51,331 nucleotides of DNA. Origin: Ruminococcus sp. Lineage in GTDB: Bacteria > Bacillota > Clostridia > Oscillospirales > Ruminococcaceae. Each line of letters begins with the position of its first letter. The first letter of the stretch is position 1. The notes below the pieces were generated by a model that was given only the letters and a program-made list of their open reading frames with translations, did no database searches and had not been told where the DNA came from. The position numbers and the translations under genes were made by a program. Location of the stretch: contig JAFXVY010000103.1 in the NCBI GenBank assembly GCA_017534595.1, positions 1-51,331 of the forward strand, written 5' to 3'. Shown piece by piece: positions 7,687 through 16,286 of this stretch.

Positions 7687-8394
7687 TTACTGTTCTATGC
7701 CGTAGTGCTTTTTAAGCCCCTCGGCTATTTCCTTGTTATACGCTCCCGGCTCGGTGTACACCGCCTCCGGCTTGTCGCCGAGGCTGTAGATCCCGCTGTA
7801 AGCGCCGGAGATATAGCAGCTGCCGTCCTCCGGCTCGGTGAGGCAGAAGATCGCTCTCGTGCCGGGCTGCAGCGGGGCGATATCCTCCGAGCAGGCGTAG
7901 GTCACGGAGATCTCGTCCTCGTCGGTCTTGGTGTAGTGCAGCCGCAGGTTCAGCGTTTCATCGCATTCGCCCTTGAGCACCTTCTCCACCCGCAGTATGC
8001 CCACGGTATCCGAGCCGTAAAGCTCTGACGGCACCGTTCCGACATCCCCGGTGTACTCCCCGACAACTATCAGCGGGCAGTCCTTAACGATCTCCTCCGC
8101 CGAGCAGTATATTATGCGGTCGGGGATATTCTGCGGAGTGACTGTCTTGATCTGCTTTGACGAGCCTGTCACACCCGCTGTAATGAATGATGAGCTGCCG
8201 CCCTCGAACATTTCGGGGGTGGTCTCTCCCCTGCGCGTCAGCGCGAACACTCCGACGCCTATGACCACCGCCGCCGCTGCTGCCGCCGCGATATACGCCC
8301 TGACGTTCAGGCGGGGCCTGCGGTAGGACAGCGCCTCGTCGATATGGCGGCTGTCAACTCTGTCAAGAGCTTCGTTTATGTATTTCTCGTTCAT
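7687..8394 (-). CDS. Anti-sigma-factor-like single-pass membrane protein
   Basis: The 235-aa protein has a short charged cytoplasmic N-terminus (MNEKYINEALDRVDSRHIDEALSYRR), one membrane helix at about residues 33-52 (AYIAAAAAAAVVIGVGVFAL) and an extracytoplasmic domain of about 180 residues with two Cys. The start overlaps the sigma factor stop by four bases (ATGA). Position, topology and overlap are those of anti-sigma factors that hold their ECF sigma at the membrane. No anti-sigma zinc motif is visible, so the family is not certain. Confidence 0.65.
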   Translation of the reverse strand: MNEKYINEALDRVDSRHIDEALSYRRPRLNVRAYIAAAAAAAVVIGVGVFALTRRGETTPEMFEGGSSSFITAGVTGSSKQIKTVTPQNIPDRIIYCSAEEIVKDCPLIVVGEYTGDVGTVPSELYGSDTVGILRVEKVLKGECDETLNLRLHYTKTDEDEISVTYACSEDIAPLQPGTRAIFCLTEPEDGSCYISGAYSGIYSLGDKPEAVYTEPGAYNKEIAEGLKKHYGIEQ

Positions 8395-8945
8395 AGCACA
8401 TAGCCCTCCTTTTCAAGCTGCTTTTTCAGCTTCCTGCGGAGCCTCGAAAGCTTTACGAAGGCATTGTTCTCACTTATCCCCACGGCCTCCGCCGACTCGG
8501 CGACGGACTGTGACAGATAGTACCTGCGGACAAACAGCGCTCTCGAGCCGGGGTCGAGGCCGTCAAGGAAGCGGTTTATGGCCTCGCCCAGCTCGCGTGC
8601 GGAGATGCGCTCGGAGAGCTCGTCCGAGCCGATGAACTCATCGAGCTCCTCAAGGGGGACGGTCAGCTCGGCGCTTCGCTTTGCGGCGTATTTCTCACGG
8701 CATTTTTTCAGAGACAGGTTCCTTGCCGCCGCGCAGATATAAGCTCCGAGAGGGTCGGGGCGCTCGGGAGGTATACTCTCCCACATGGCGAGATAGGTGT
8801 CGTTCTCGATCTCCTCGGCATCCTCACAGCTGTGAGTGATCCCCTCCGCCACGCGCCTCACCAGCCTGCCGTAGCAAGCCCTGAGCGCATCTATCGCCTG
8901 CTCCGAGCGCTCAAAGAGCAGAGCGATCACCTCGCTGTCCTTCAT
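8391..8945 (-). CDS. ECF-type RNA polymerase sigma factor
   Basis: This 184-aa protein has sigma region 2 (about 20-85, with EDAEEIENDTYLAMWESIPP and YICAAARNLSLKKCR) and region 4 (about 125-180, with LDGLDPGSRALFVRRYYLSQSVAESAEAVGISENNAFVKLSRLRRKLKKQL as the helix-turn-helix). This is the size and layout of an ECF sigma factor. A good AAAGGAGG site precedes the ATG. The anti-sigma-like membrane protein and a lipoprotein follow in the same transcript. I found no clear ECF-type promoter in the 149 bases upstream. Confidence 0.9.
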   Translation of the reverse strand: MKDSEVIALLFERSEQAIDALRACYGRLVRRVAEGITHSCEDAEEIENDTYLAMWESIPPERPDPLGAYICAAARNLSLKKCREKYAAKRSAELTVPLEELDEFIGSDELSERISARELGEAINRFLDGLDPGSRALFVRRYYLSQSVAESAEAVGISENNAFVKLSRLRRKLKKQLEKEGYVL

Positions 8946-9054
8946 ATCCCCGCCTCCTTTGCCTTCACTCTATATCTACCCGTCCGAACATAAAACCTTA
9001 CACAATAAAATAAAAAATATCCATCGCCTCAGGCGACACCTCAATTATTCATTA

Positions 9055-9089
9055 TAAAAACTCCTCCCCCAGAACGAACCGAGGGAGGA
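9055..9089 (-). terminator. Terminator after clpX
   Basis: On the minus strand the stem CCTCCCTC ... GGGGGAGG is followed by AGTTTTTAT. It lies about 5-40 bases after the clpX stop and closes the tig-clpP-clpX transcript. A short palindrome (TCGCCTCAGGCGA, 9023-9035) lies between it and the sigma factor gene. Confidence 0.8.
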
Positions 9090-9094
9090 AAGTC

Positions 9095-10366
9095 TTATGC
9101 GCCCTGCTGTTTGGGCTTTTTGCGTATGATAACGGGGTCGGCCTCGCCTCTTACCGCCTCGGCGGTAACGGTTATGCCGGTAATGGTCTCGTCGGAGGGG
9201 GACTCGAACATCAGCTTGGTGAGTATGCCCTCAACGATCGAGCGCAGACCTCTCGCACCGGTCTTGCGGGCGATAGTCAGACGAGCGATCTCGGCCTTGG
9301 CCTCCTCGGTGACGGTGAAGTCGATGCCGTCGAGCTTGAACAGCTTGGTGTACTGACGCACCAGCGAGTTCTTGGGCTCGGTCAGTATGCGGCAGAGCGC
9401 AGCCTCGTCCAGCTCCTCGAGCACGGTGATGACAGGCAGTCTGCCCACCAGCTCGGGCACGATCCCGAACTTTACAAGGTCCTGAGGCTCGACCTTCTTC
9501 ATTACGTCGATATCCTCATTCTTGCTCTTGATGCTGCTTCCGAAGCCCATGGCAGAGGAATCGGTGCGCTTCTTGATAACGCTCTCGAGGCCGTCGAAGG
9601 CGCCGCCGCAGATAAACAGGATGTTCTTGGTGTCGATCTGGATGAACTCCTGATGCGGGTGCTTTCTGCCGCCCTGCGGGGGAACGTTGGAAACGGTACC
9701 CTCAACGATCTTCAGAAGTGCCTGCTGAACGCCCTCGCCGCTTACGTCGCGGGTGATCGAGGTGTTCTCGGACTTCCTTGCGATCTTGTCGATCTCGTCG
9801 ATGTAGATGATGCCCTTGGAGGCAGCCTCAACATCGTAATCCGCAGCCTGTATCAGCCTCGTGAGCACGTTCTCGACGTCGTCGCCCACATAGCCGGCCT
9901 CGGTAAGAGTGGTGGCGTCGGCGATAGCGAAGGGAACGTTCAGGAGCTTTGCAAGCGTCTGCGCCATAAGGGTCTTGCCGGTTCCGGTGGGACCCAGCAG
10001 CAGAACGTTGGATTTCTGTATCTCCACATCGTCCTTGTCGCTGTCGAGGGAGAGTATGCGCTTATAGTGGTTGTATACCGCTACCGAGAGGGTTATCTTC
10101 GCATCCTCCTGCCCTATGACGTACTCGTCGAGCACCGCCTTTATCTCGGCAGGCTTCTTGAGGGTAACGGAGCTGTCCTTGCTGCTTCTGTCGAGCTCGG
10201 TATTGGTAGGCTTAGCGTCAGCCATTGCATTCTGCTCGGCAAGGATGTCGTAGCAGTAGAGCACGCACTCGTCGCAGATGCTGTAAGCACCGGCGGTAAA
10301 CATATTCTTTGCCTTGGCTTCGCTTTTTCCGCAGAAATTACAGCGCTTGAAAACGTCGTTAGCCAT
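9095..10366 (-). CDS. clpX: ClpX, ATP-dependent unfoldase of the ClpXP protease
   Basis: ClpX recognises, unfolds and feeds proteins into ClpP. The 423-aa sequence has the N-terminal zinc-binding domain ([18 protein letters not shown] ... ICDECV), the AAA+ Walker A GPTGTGKT, Walker B IIYIDEID, sensor and arginine-finger regions, the IGF-type ClpP-docking loop near [12 protein letters not shown] (here seen as MGFGS) and a normal C-terminal small domain. The length is usual. It follows clpP by 29 bases on the same strand, and a strong terminator stands just after it. Confidence 0.97.
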   Translation of the reverse strand: MANDVFKRCNFCGKSEAKAKNMFTAGAYSICDECVLYCYDILAEQNAMADAKPTNTELDRSSKDSSVTLKKPAEIKAVLDEYVIGQEDAKITLSVAVYNHYKRILSLDSDKDDVEIQKSNVLLLGPTGTGKTLMAQTLAKLLNVPFAIADATTLTEAGYVGDDVENVLTRLIQAADYDVEAASKGIIYIDEIDKIARKSENTSITRDVSGEGVQQALLKIVEGTVSNVPPQGGRKHPHQEFIQIDTKNILFICGGAFDGLESVIKKRTDSSAMGFGSSIKSKNEDIDVMKKVEPQDLVKFGIVPELVGRLPVITVLEELDEAALCRILTEPKNSLVRQYTKLFKLDGIDFTVTEEAKAEIARLTIARKTGARGLRSIVEGILTKLMFESPSDETITGITVTAEAVRGEADPVIIRKKPKQQGA

Positions 10367-10395
10367 AGATATCTCCTTTCAGAGCATTGGGTCTC

Positions 10396-10986
10396 TTATC
10401 TGTGAGCGATGACCTGATCCACAAGGCCGTACTGCTGAGCCTCGTCGGCGGAGAGATAGTTGTCTCTCTCGGTGTCGGCAGCGATCTGCTCTATGGACTT
10501 GCCCGTATTGGCTGCGAGAATGGTATTCATTCTCTCTCTTGTTCTAACAAGGTGATCCGCGTGGATCTTGATATCGGTACACTGGCCGGAGATACCGCCG
10601 CCTCCGATAAGGGGCTGGTGGATCATGATCTCGGCATTGGGAAGTGCGAAGCGCTTGCCCTTGGCGCCGCTCGAAAGCAGGAACGCGCCCATGGAGGCAG
10701 CCATACCGATGCAGATAGTCGAAACGTCGCACTTGATATACTGCATAGTGTCATAGATAGCCATGCCGGCGCTGATAGATCCGCCGGGGCTGTTGATATA
10801 GAGGTCGATGTCCTTATCGGGATCCTGGCTCTCGAGATAGAGCAGCTCGGCAACTACCACGCTGGCAACGTTATCGTCGATAGGGTCGGAGAGCATGATG
10901 ATGCGGTCGTTGAGCAGCCTCGAATAGATATCGTAGCTTCTCTCCCCGCGGCCGGTCTGTTCAACTACATAAGGTATAAGCGGCAT
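10396..10986 (-). CDS. clpP: ClpP, serine protease subunit
   Basis: The 196-aa proteolytic subunit has catalytic Ser98 in [10 protein letters not shown], His123 in MIHQP and the Asp in DTERDNYLS, with the oxyanion-hole segment [10 protein letters not shown]. The protein is of normal length with the short N-terminal pro-segment. It lies between the trigger factor gene and clpX. Its upstream gap (10987-11075) holds a hairpin at 11010-11044 (TATTCGCTCGCG ... CGGGCGAATA) without a T-run, probably an mRNA processing or stability element, since no separate promoter is evident. Confidence 0.97.
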   Translation of the reverse strand: MPLIPYVVEQTGRGERSYDIYSRLLNDRIIMLSDPIDDNVASVVVAELLYLESQDPDKDIDLYINSPGGSISAGMAIYDTMQYIKCDVSTICIGMAASMGAFLLSSGAKGKRFALPNAEIMIHQPLIGGGGISGQCTDIKIHADHLVRTRERMNTILAANTGKSIEQIAADTERDNYLSADEAQQYGLVDQVIAHR

Positions 10987-11075
10987 TGTATGTTCCTCCT
11001 TTTGATATACTATTCGCCCGCAGAACGTGACCGCGAGCGAATAAGAATGTACTTGGTTTTATGTGAGTGAGAAGA

Positions 11076-12356
11076 TCACTTGATGACAGCGCTGTCCTTT
11101 ACGAGCTCTACTGCCTTGCCGACAGCGATATCCTTGGCAACGTCCTCATCGCGGACATACTTTCTTACCTCGTCGGCAGTGATGCCGTTGTTCTCGGCGA
11201 TAGTATTGATCTCCTTCTCGACCTCCTCAGCGGTGGCCTCGATGCCCTCGTTCTTAACGATCTGCTCAAGCGCAAGACGCAGCTTTACCTGCTTCTCGGC
11301 CTGCTCACGGTAGGTCTTTCTCAGAGTGTCAACGCTCTGGCCGGTGTACTGCATATAGAGCTCGAGGGTCATGCCCTGCTGACGCAGTCTCATAGCCAGC
11401 TCGTTCACCATCTCGTCTGCACGGTTGTCGTACATTACCTCGGGGATCTCGCCCTTCATGTTCTCGACTACCTTATCGAGCAGATAGGTCTCGACAGCCT
11501 GATCGGCGGCCTTCTCATTGGTTTCCTCGAGCTTGGTCTTTATGTCGGCCTTGTAAGCGTCAAGGGTCTCGAAATCGGTGGTCTCGGAAACGAGCTCATC
11601 GTCGATCTTGGGATACTCCTTCTTGGTGATAGCCTTGAGGTTGATCTTGAATACTGCGGGAGCGCCTGCAAGATCCTTTACCTGATACTCCTCGGGGAAG
11701 GTAACGTTTATATCGAACTGCTCGCCGGTGCTGTGACCTACGATAGCATCCTCAAAGCCGGGGATGAACTGACCGCTGCCGAGCTCAAGGTCGAAGTCCT
11801 CGCCCTTGCCGCCGTCGAAGGCAACGTCATCCTTGAAGCCCTCGAAGTCGATGGTAACGGTATCGCCGAGCTCTGCGGCTCTGTCGTCAACGGTCAGGAT
11901 GCGGACGTTCTTCTCGGCGAGCTTCTTGAGCTCTCTCTCGATATCCTCATCCTCAACGGGCTTAACGGTCTTCTCCACCTCGATGCCCTTATAGTCGGAG
12001 ACCTCGACAACGGGCTTGGTGGTGCAGGTGACCTTCATCTCAACGCCCTTTTCCTTGTCAACGGAAGTGATCTCAACGTCGGGTCTGGCAACGAGCTCAA
12101 GCTCTGCCTCCTTAACGGCGTCGTTAACGTACTGCTGATAGATGGCGTTGATAGCCTCCTCATAGAAGAAGCCCTCGCCGTACTCGCGCTCGATGAGCTT
12201 TCTGGGAGCCTTGCCCTTTCTGAAGCCGGGCACCTGGATCCTGCCTCTGTTCTTGAGGTAAGCCTGCTGTACGGCAGCCTCGAAATCCTCTGCACCGATC
12301 TCTATTACGAGCTCGACTTTATTAGTATCGACCTTGTTTGATGACTTTAAACTCAT
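11076..12356 (-). CDS. tig: Trigger factor, ribosome-bound chaperone
   Basis: Trigger factor meets nascent chains at the ribosome exit. The 426-aa protein has the ribosome-binding domain (about 1-145) with the signature GFRKGKAPRKLIEREYG, the FKBP-like PPIase domain (about 160-245, GDTVTIDFEGFKDDVAFDGGKGEDFDLELGSGQFIPGFE) and the C-terminal chaperone arms. The length is normal. It heads the tig-clpP-clpX cluster, the order common in Clostridia, and has a consensus-like promoter 67 bases upstream. Confidence 0.97.
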   Translation of the reverse strand: MSLKSSNKVDTNKVELVIEIGAEDFEAAVQQAYLKNRGRIQVPGFRKGKAPRKLIEREYGEGFFYEEAINAIYQQYVNDAVKEAELELVARPDVEITSVDKEKGVEMKVTCTTKPVVEVSDYKGIEVEKTVKPVEDEDIERELKKLAEKNVRILTVDDRAAELGDTVTIDFEGFKDDVAFDGGKGEDFDLELGSGQFIPGFEDAIVGHSTGEQFDINVTFPEEYQVKDLAGAPAVFKINLKAITKKEYPKIDDELVSETTDFETLDAYKADIKTKLEETNEKAADQAVETYLLDKVVENMKGEIPEVMYDNRADEMVNELAMRLRQQGMTLELYMQYTGQSVDTLRKTYREQAEKQVKLRLALEQIVKNEGIEATAEEVEKEINTIAENNGITADEVRKYVRDEDVAKDIAVGKAVELVKDSAVIK

Positions 12357-12422
12357 TTTTTATTCCTCCAATAAAATATGCCCGCAGATAAAGAATATGC
12401 AGACAAATAAACTATCTAAATA

Positions 12423-12451
12423 ATTATACCACAGTTGCGCCGACATTTCAA
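12423..12451 (-). promoter_or_regulatory. Sigma-A promoter of tig-clpP-clpX
   Basis: On the minus strand: -35 TTGAAA (12446-12451), 17-base spacer, -10 TATAAT (12423-12428). No CtsR heptad repeat was noticed around it. Confidence 0.75.
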
Positions 12452-12458
12452 GCGCTTT

Positions 12459-13172
12459 TCAAAATTCAGCACTTTGCACAATTTCGGTGATGTCAAGCGG
12501 GTCAAATTGCAGATAGTCAGCAGAGATCAGCCTCAGCTCGACCCCCTCATACTGCCCGGTGACGGCGTTTGCGTGGGCCCGCCTGCCGTGAAGGTGGCCG
12601 TAGAAGCAGAGCTTGATGCCGTGCCTGCGCAGCACCTCGAATATCGGCTCGTTGACCGATCCCGCGAACACCGGCGGGTAATGCAGGAACACCACGGGTC
12701 TCAGACCCTGCTTTTCCGCCTCGATGACCGAAGCCTCGAGCCGTATCGCCTCGCGGTTTATGACCTTCTCGTCCTCGGGCTTGCCCGTTTCGTTTATCCA
12801 CCCTCTGCTCCCGCAGAGGCCGATGCCATCATACTCATAGCAATTGTTGTGCAGGATGTTCAGCGTCGTGATACCGTTGTCCTCAAAGAAGCGGTACATC
12901 TTCGAGGCGGTGTTCCACCAGTAATCGTGGTTGCCCTTGGAGATTATCTTTCTCCCCGGCAGGCTGTCGAGGAACCGCAGATCCTCAAGGCTCTGCTCGA
13001 GGGACATCGCCCAGGAGATATCCCCCGGCAGCATGACTGTGTCCTCCGGGCGGATCTTTCTTTTCCAGTTGTATTCGAGCCGCTCCACATGATCCTCCCA
13101 GCCGCCGAAAATATCCATCGGCTTATCCGTCCCGAGAGAAAGATGAGTGTCGGCAAGCACAAAAAGACTCAC
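12459..13172 (-). CDS. Calcineurin-like metallophosphoesterase
   Basis: The 237-aa protein shows the metallophosphoesterase metal-binding motifs in order: LADTHLS near the N-terminus, MLPGDISWAMS, KGNHDYWW, FLHYPP and FYGHLHGR. These are the usual two-metal ligands (D-x-H, GD, GNHD, H, GHxH). The chosen start is the GTG at 13170-13172 (VSLFVLADTHLS), which is preceded by AAGAGG and puts the first metal motif at the N-terminus. An in-frame ATG at 13214 would add 14 unconserved residues. The substrate (nucleotide, lipid or phosphoprotein) cannot be inferred. It is divergent from the small cysteine-rich gene. Confidence 0.85.
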   Translation of the reverse strand: MSLFVLADTHLSLGTDKPMDIFGGWEDHVERLEYNWKRKIRPEDTVMLPGDISWAMSLEQSLEDLRFLDSLPGRKIISKGNHDYWWNTASKMYRFFEDNGITTLNILHNNCYEYDGIGLCGSRGWINETGKPEDEKVINREAIRLEASVIEAEKQGLRPVVFLHYPPVFAGSVNEPIFEVLRRHGIKLCFYGHLHGRRAHANAVTGQYEGVELRLISADYLQFDPLDITEIVQSAEF

Positions 13173-13243
13173 AGAGCACCTCTTTTCATGAATATTTCTC
13201 ACCGGAAAGTCCATAATAAGACTGTACGAAAGGAGTGATCACT

Positions 13244-13414
13244 ATGGATGATACCAAGACCCTTAATTCGGTGAGATGCGATGTGTCGAGCTGCGTCCAC
13301 AACGTAGACGGCTGCGCCTGCAGCGCCGACAGCATCAAGGTCTGCTGCACCTGCACCTCCCCCGACTGCGCGGACGAGACCCTTTGCAGGACTTTCAGAG
13401 CAAGGCAGCAGTAA
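13244..13414 (+). CDS. Small cysteine-rich protein, DUF1540 type
   Basis: This 56-aa protein starts at an ATG with GAAAGGAG about ten bases upstream. It has nine cysteines (residues 12, 17, 24, 26, 34, 35, 37, 42, 48), including the spaced C-x4-C and CCTC patterns seen in DUF1540 proteins of Clostridia, presumed to bind a metal. It stands alone on the plus strand between two minus-strand genes and is followed directly by a strong hairpin terminator. Its role is unknown. Confidence 0.85.
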   Translation: MDDTKTLNSVRCDVSSCVHNVDGCACSADSIKVCCTCTSPDCADETLCRTFRARQQ

Positions 13415-13419
13415 GTATC

Positions 13420-13455
13420 AAAAAGCGCCTGTGGCAGCGACCGCAGGCGCTTTTT
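13420..13455. terminator. Bidirectional terminator between the DUF1540 gene and thrC
   Basis: The perfect stem AAAAAGCGCCTG ... CAGGCGCTTTTT has A- and T-runs on both sides. It can end both the plus-strand small gene and the minus-strand lepB-to-thrC transcript, whose last stop is at 13470. Confidence 0.88.
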
Positions 13456-13469
13456 CTATGTTCGGTTTT

Positions 13470-14966
13470 TTATTCCTTTATGCCGAGAGTACGGAACACA
13501 TAGCCCTTCATATCGGCCTTGTCGATAGTCTCGGTGAAGCGGATATCCTTATCCTTGAGAGCCGCAAGGGATGCGGGAACAGGCAGCTTTGAGGCGTCAG
13601 CCAGCTTGTCAACGAGCTCGAACTCGTCGGCGTCGGTCTCGGCACCGATAGCGGAGAGCACAGAGCCGGAGAACTTATAGGGGCTGGCGGTGGAGGCGAT
13701 GACCGTCTTGGTCTTATCGCCGGTAGCGGCCTTGTAGTCCTCGTAGACCTTCACTGCAACGGCGGTGTGAGTGTCGCAGGTGTAGGAATACTTATCGTAG
13801 ATCTCCTTGATGCAGGCCTTGGTCTGAGCATCGTCGCAGCAGCCGGCATAGAATTCCTCGGCGAGCACCTTCTTGACGTCCTCGCTGACCTCATATCTGC
13901 CCTCGGAGGCAAGCTTGCCGAACCACTCTCTGATCGTGGCGTCGTTCTCGCCGCAGAGGTGATAGAGCAGTCTCTCAAGGTTGGAGGAGATAAGTATATC
14001 CATAGAGGGCGAGATCGTGGTATAGAACTTCCTGTTGCGGTCGTAAACGCCGGTGTTGATGAAATCGGTCAGCACGTTGTTGGCGTTGGAGGCGCAGATC
14101 AGCTTGTTCACGGGAACGCCCATCTTCTTGGCATAGTAGGCGGCAAGGATATTGCCGAAGTTGCCTGTCGGAACGACTATATTGATCTTCTCGCCGGCCT
14201 TGATACCGCCGTCTGCGAGCAGCTGAGCGTAGGTGGAAACATAGTAGATGATCTGGGGAGCAAGTCTGCCCCAGTTGATCGAGTTCGCAGACGAGAACTG
14301 CATACCGTTCCTGTCGAGCGTCTCGGCAACGGCGGCGTCGGTGAAGATAGCCTTTACGCCGTTCTGAGCGTCATCAAAGTTGCCCTTGATGGCGCATACG
14401 CCGACATTCGCGCCCTCCTGGGTTGTCATCTGCTTCTTCTGCATGGCGGATACGCCGTCATCGGGATAGAAGACGAGTATCTCGGTTCCGGGAACGTCCT
14501 TGAAGCCCTCGAGCGCGGCCTTGCCGGTATCGCCGGAGGTAGCCACGAGAATAACTATCTTCCTGCCGAGCTCCAGCTTCTTGGCGGAGGTGGTCAGCAG
14601 GTAGGGCAGGATCTGCAGCGCCATATCCTTGAAAGCGCAGGTCGGGCCGTGCCACAGCTCGAGCATATAGGTGCCGTCAAAGAGGTGGGCGAGCTCTGCG
14701 ATGCTGTCGGAATCGAAGTTCTTATCACTGTATGCGTTATCAACACAATAGCGGATCTCGGCCTCGGTAAAGTCCGTAAGGAACTTGGAGAAGACGAAAA
14801 ACGCCCTGTCGCGGTAGGATACGTTCCCGAGCGCCGCGATCTCATCCATGGTGAGCGAGGGGATCTCAGACGGAACGAAAAGGCCGCCGTCCTTGGAGAT
14901 GCCCTGCGAGATCGCCTGAGCGGAGCTCACGTTCACCGCGCTGTTTCTTGTGCTTTTGTAAAACAT
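13470..14966 (-). CDS. thrC: Threonine synthase
   Basis: The enzyme converts O-phosphohomoserine to threonine with pyridoxal phosphate. The 498-aa protein is of the longer fungal/bacterial type. It begins with the family N-terminus FYKSTRN...VSSAQAISQGISKDGGLFVP and has the PLP lysine K113 in HGPTCAFKDMALQ, a glycine-rich phosphate-binding segment (VPTGNFGNILAAYYAKKMG) and SSNLERLLYHL. It follows yraN by 21 bases with an AGGAAAGG site. It is the last gene before the bidirectional terminator, so it may be co-transcribed with rnhB-yraN, an unusual partner set. Confidence 0.95.
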   Translation of the reverse strand: MFYKSTRNSAVNVSSAQAISQGISKDGGLFVPSEIPSLTMDEIAALGNVSYRDRAFFVFSKFLTDFTEAEIRYCVDNAYSDKNFDSDSIAELAHLFDGTYMLELWHGPTCAFKDMALQILPYLLTTSAKKLELGRKIVILVATSGDTGKAALEGFKDVPGTEILVFYPDDGVSAMQKKQMTTQEGANVGVCAIKGNFDDAQNGVKAIFTDAAVAETLDRNGMQFSSANSINWGRLAPQIIYYVSTYAQLLADGGIKAGEKINIVVPTGNFGNILAAYYAKKMGVPVNKLICASNANNVLTDFINTGVYDRNRKFYTTISPSMDILISSNLERLLYHLCGENDATIREWFGKLASEGRYEVSEDVKKVLAEEFYAGCCDDAQTKACIKEIYDKYSYTCDTHTAVAVKVYEDYKAATGDKTKTVIASTASPYKFSGSVLSAIGAETDADEFELVDKLADASKLPVPASLAALKDKDIRFTETIDKADMKGYVFRTLGIKE

Positions 14967-14987
14967 AATTATTCACCTTTCCTGAAT

Positions 14988-15350
14988 TTATTTGCTTGCA
15001 TCAAAAGCCGAGACATAATATCTCAGGCTGAGCTTACCGTTTTTCTTTACCTCCACCGCCGCAACGTCGAAGCGGGCCTCCATGGGCTCGTCGAGTTCGG
15101 AGATGTACCGCTCTGCGGCGGCTATGAGGCACTGCTGCTTTGCGGGGGTCACAGCCTCCTCCCCGGAGACGGCGGCACCCTCTTTTCTGAGCTTGACCTC
15201 GCAGAAGACCAGCACTCCGTTCTTGCTGGCGATGATGTCTATCTCCCCGCCCCGGACGGTGTAGTTGCGCTCGGCTATCTCGTAGCCCCTGCCGGTCAGG
15301 AATGCGCAGACCGCCGACTCGCCGGCGTTTCCTATCTCGCGCTTATTCAT
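14988..15350 (-). CDS. yraN: UPF0102 protein YraN, endonuclease-like
   Basis: The 120-aa protein has the family pattern GNAGESAVCAFLTGRGYEIAERNYTVRGGEIDIIA...VLVFCEVKLR, a predicted Holliday-junction-resolvase-like nuclease fold with the Glu/Asp/Glu-x-Lys catalytic set. It overlaps rnhB by eight bases and precedes thrC. The exact function is unproven in the family. Confidence 0.92.
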   Translation of the reverse strand: MNKREIGNAGESAVCAFLTGRGYEIAERNYTVRGGEIDIIASKNGVLVFCEVKLRKEGAAVSGEEAVTPAKQQCLIAAAERYISELDEPMEARFDVAAVEVKKNGKLSLRYYVSAFDASK

Positions 15351-15963
15351 GCTTCCCGCCCGCCTTCTTGGCGTAGTACTTCCTGAGGAAGCTCGGCCTG
15401 TGGACAGGGCTCTCGCCGAACTTATCTATCATTTCATAGTGCAGCTTGGTGCCGTAGCCCTTATGCTTGGCGAACTGCCAGTCGGGGTACTGCTCATCGA
15501 GGCGCTTCATGTATCTGTCCCGCTCGACCTTGGCAAGCACCGAAGCCGCAGCTACGGCCTGGCTCTTGCCGTCCCCCTTGACGACCGCCTCGTATGGCGT
15601 ATCGAACTTCGGGGGCATATTGCCGTCAACGAGGATGATGCCCGGCGTTTCGCCGAGCCCGGCGACCGCACGCTTCATGGCGAGCTTTGCGGCCTCGAGG
15701 ATGTTCATTTCCTCGATCTCCGCCACCGACGAGGAGGCTATGCACCATGCCAGCGCCTTCTCCCTGATCTCGTCGAACAGCTCCTCACGCTTTTTCTCGG
15801 TGAGCTTCTTGCTGTCGTTGAGGCCGTCTATCACGACCCCCTCCGGAAAGATGACCGCCGCCGCGTAGACATCGCCGGCAAGGGGACCCCTGCCCGCTTC
15901 ATCCGTCCCGCAGACGAGCCCGTATCTTTCCTTATACTCCTGATCGAATTCGTAAAGTGTCAT
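15343..15963 (-). CDS. rnhB: Ribonuclease HII
   Basis: RNase HII removes RNA primers and single ribonucleotides from DNA. The 206-aa protein has the catalytic motif CGTDEAGRGPLAGDVYAAAVI (first Asp-Glu pair), ILVDGN for the third acidic residue and DRYMKRLDEQYP near the last. Length and order match the family. It follows a frameshifted small gene by three bases and overlaps yraN, the common rbgA-rnhB-yraN arrangement. Confidence 0.95.
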   Translation of the reverse strand: MTLYEFDQEYKERYGLVCGTDEAGRGPLAGDVYAAAVIFPEGVVIDGLNDSKKLTEKKREELFDEIREKALAWCIASSSVAEIEEMNILEAAKLAMKRAVAGLGETPGIILVDGNMPPKFDTPYEAVVKGDGKSQAVAAASVLAKVERDRYMKRLDEQYPDWQFAKHKGYGTKLHYEMIDKFGESPVHRPSFLRKYYAKKAGGKHE

Positions 15964-15966
15964 AAA

Positions 15967-16282
15967 TTATATCGGATAGACCCTTTCACAGTCTTGTATC
16001 TCTGCGCAGTCCTCCTCGGAGACAAACACCTCCGCCGACTGCGACAGATCGTTGTCACAGAACCTTTCGCTCTTCATAAGCTCGATGACCCGCTGCGCAT
16101 TTGCTCTTGCGTCCCCGGTCTCGAGCCAGACGGCAATAACGTCACCGTCGATGTAGTCAAAGCCGTTATCGTAAAACGGCGCTGCCGGTATATTCCTCCG
16201 CCCTGACGGGCAGATAGGATATGATATCGAGGTCGGGGTTATCGAGCTTTTCGGGGTCGAGCTTTATGATTATAGTCTGCAT
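15967..16282 (-). pseudogene. Small conserved gene interrupted by a one-base frameshift
   Basis: From the ATG at 16280-16282 the reading begins MQTIIIKLDPEKLDNPDLDI and meets a stop after about 38 residues. In another frame a coding-like stretch (YDNGFDYIDGDVIAVWLETGD ... CERVYPI) runs to a stop at 15967. The two join perfectly if one base is removed from the A-run at 16173-16176 (GTTTTAC read as GTTTAC gives AVYDNGFDY), giving 104 aa. The pattern IIKLDPxKLxNPDLD... resembles a small Firmicute protein seen near rnhB, but I cannot name it. It is either a recent pseudogene or a homopolymer sequencing error. Confidence 0.75.
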
Positions 16283-16286
16283 ACCC

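Noticed and set aside
11010-11044. Terminator between tig and clpP
   Set aside because: The hairpin has no T-run on the coding strand, and no promoter was found for clpP, so read-through is likelier.
11067-12341. Plus-strand frame of 424 codons rich in Leu, Gly and Asp
   Set aside because: It mirrors the trigger factor gene in another frame. The composition is a by-product of the antisense codons.
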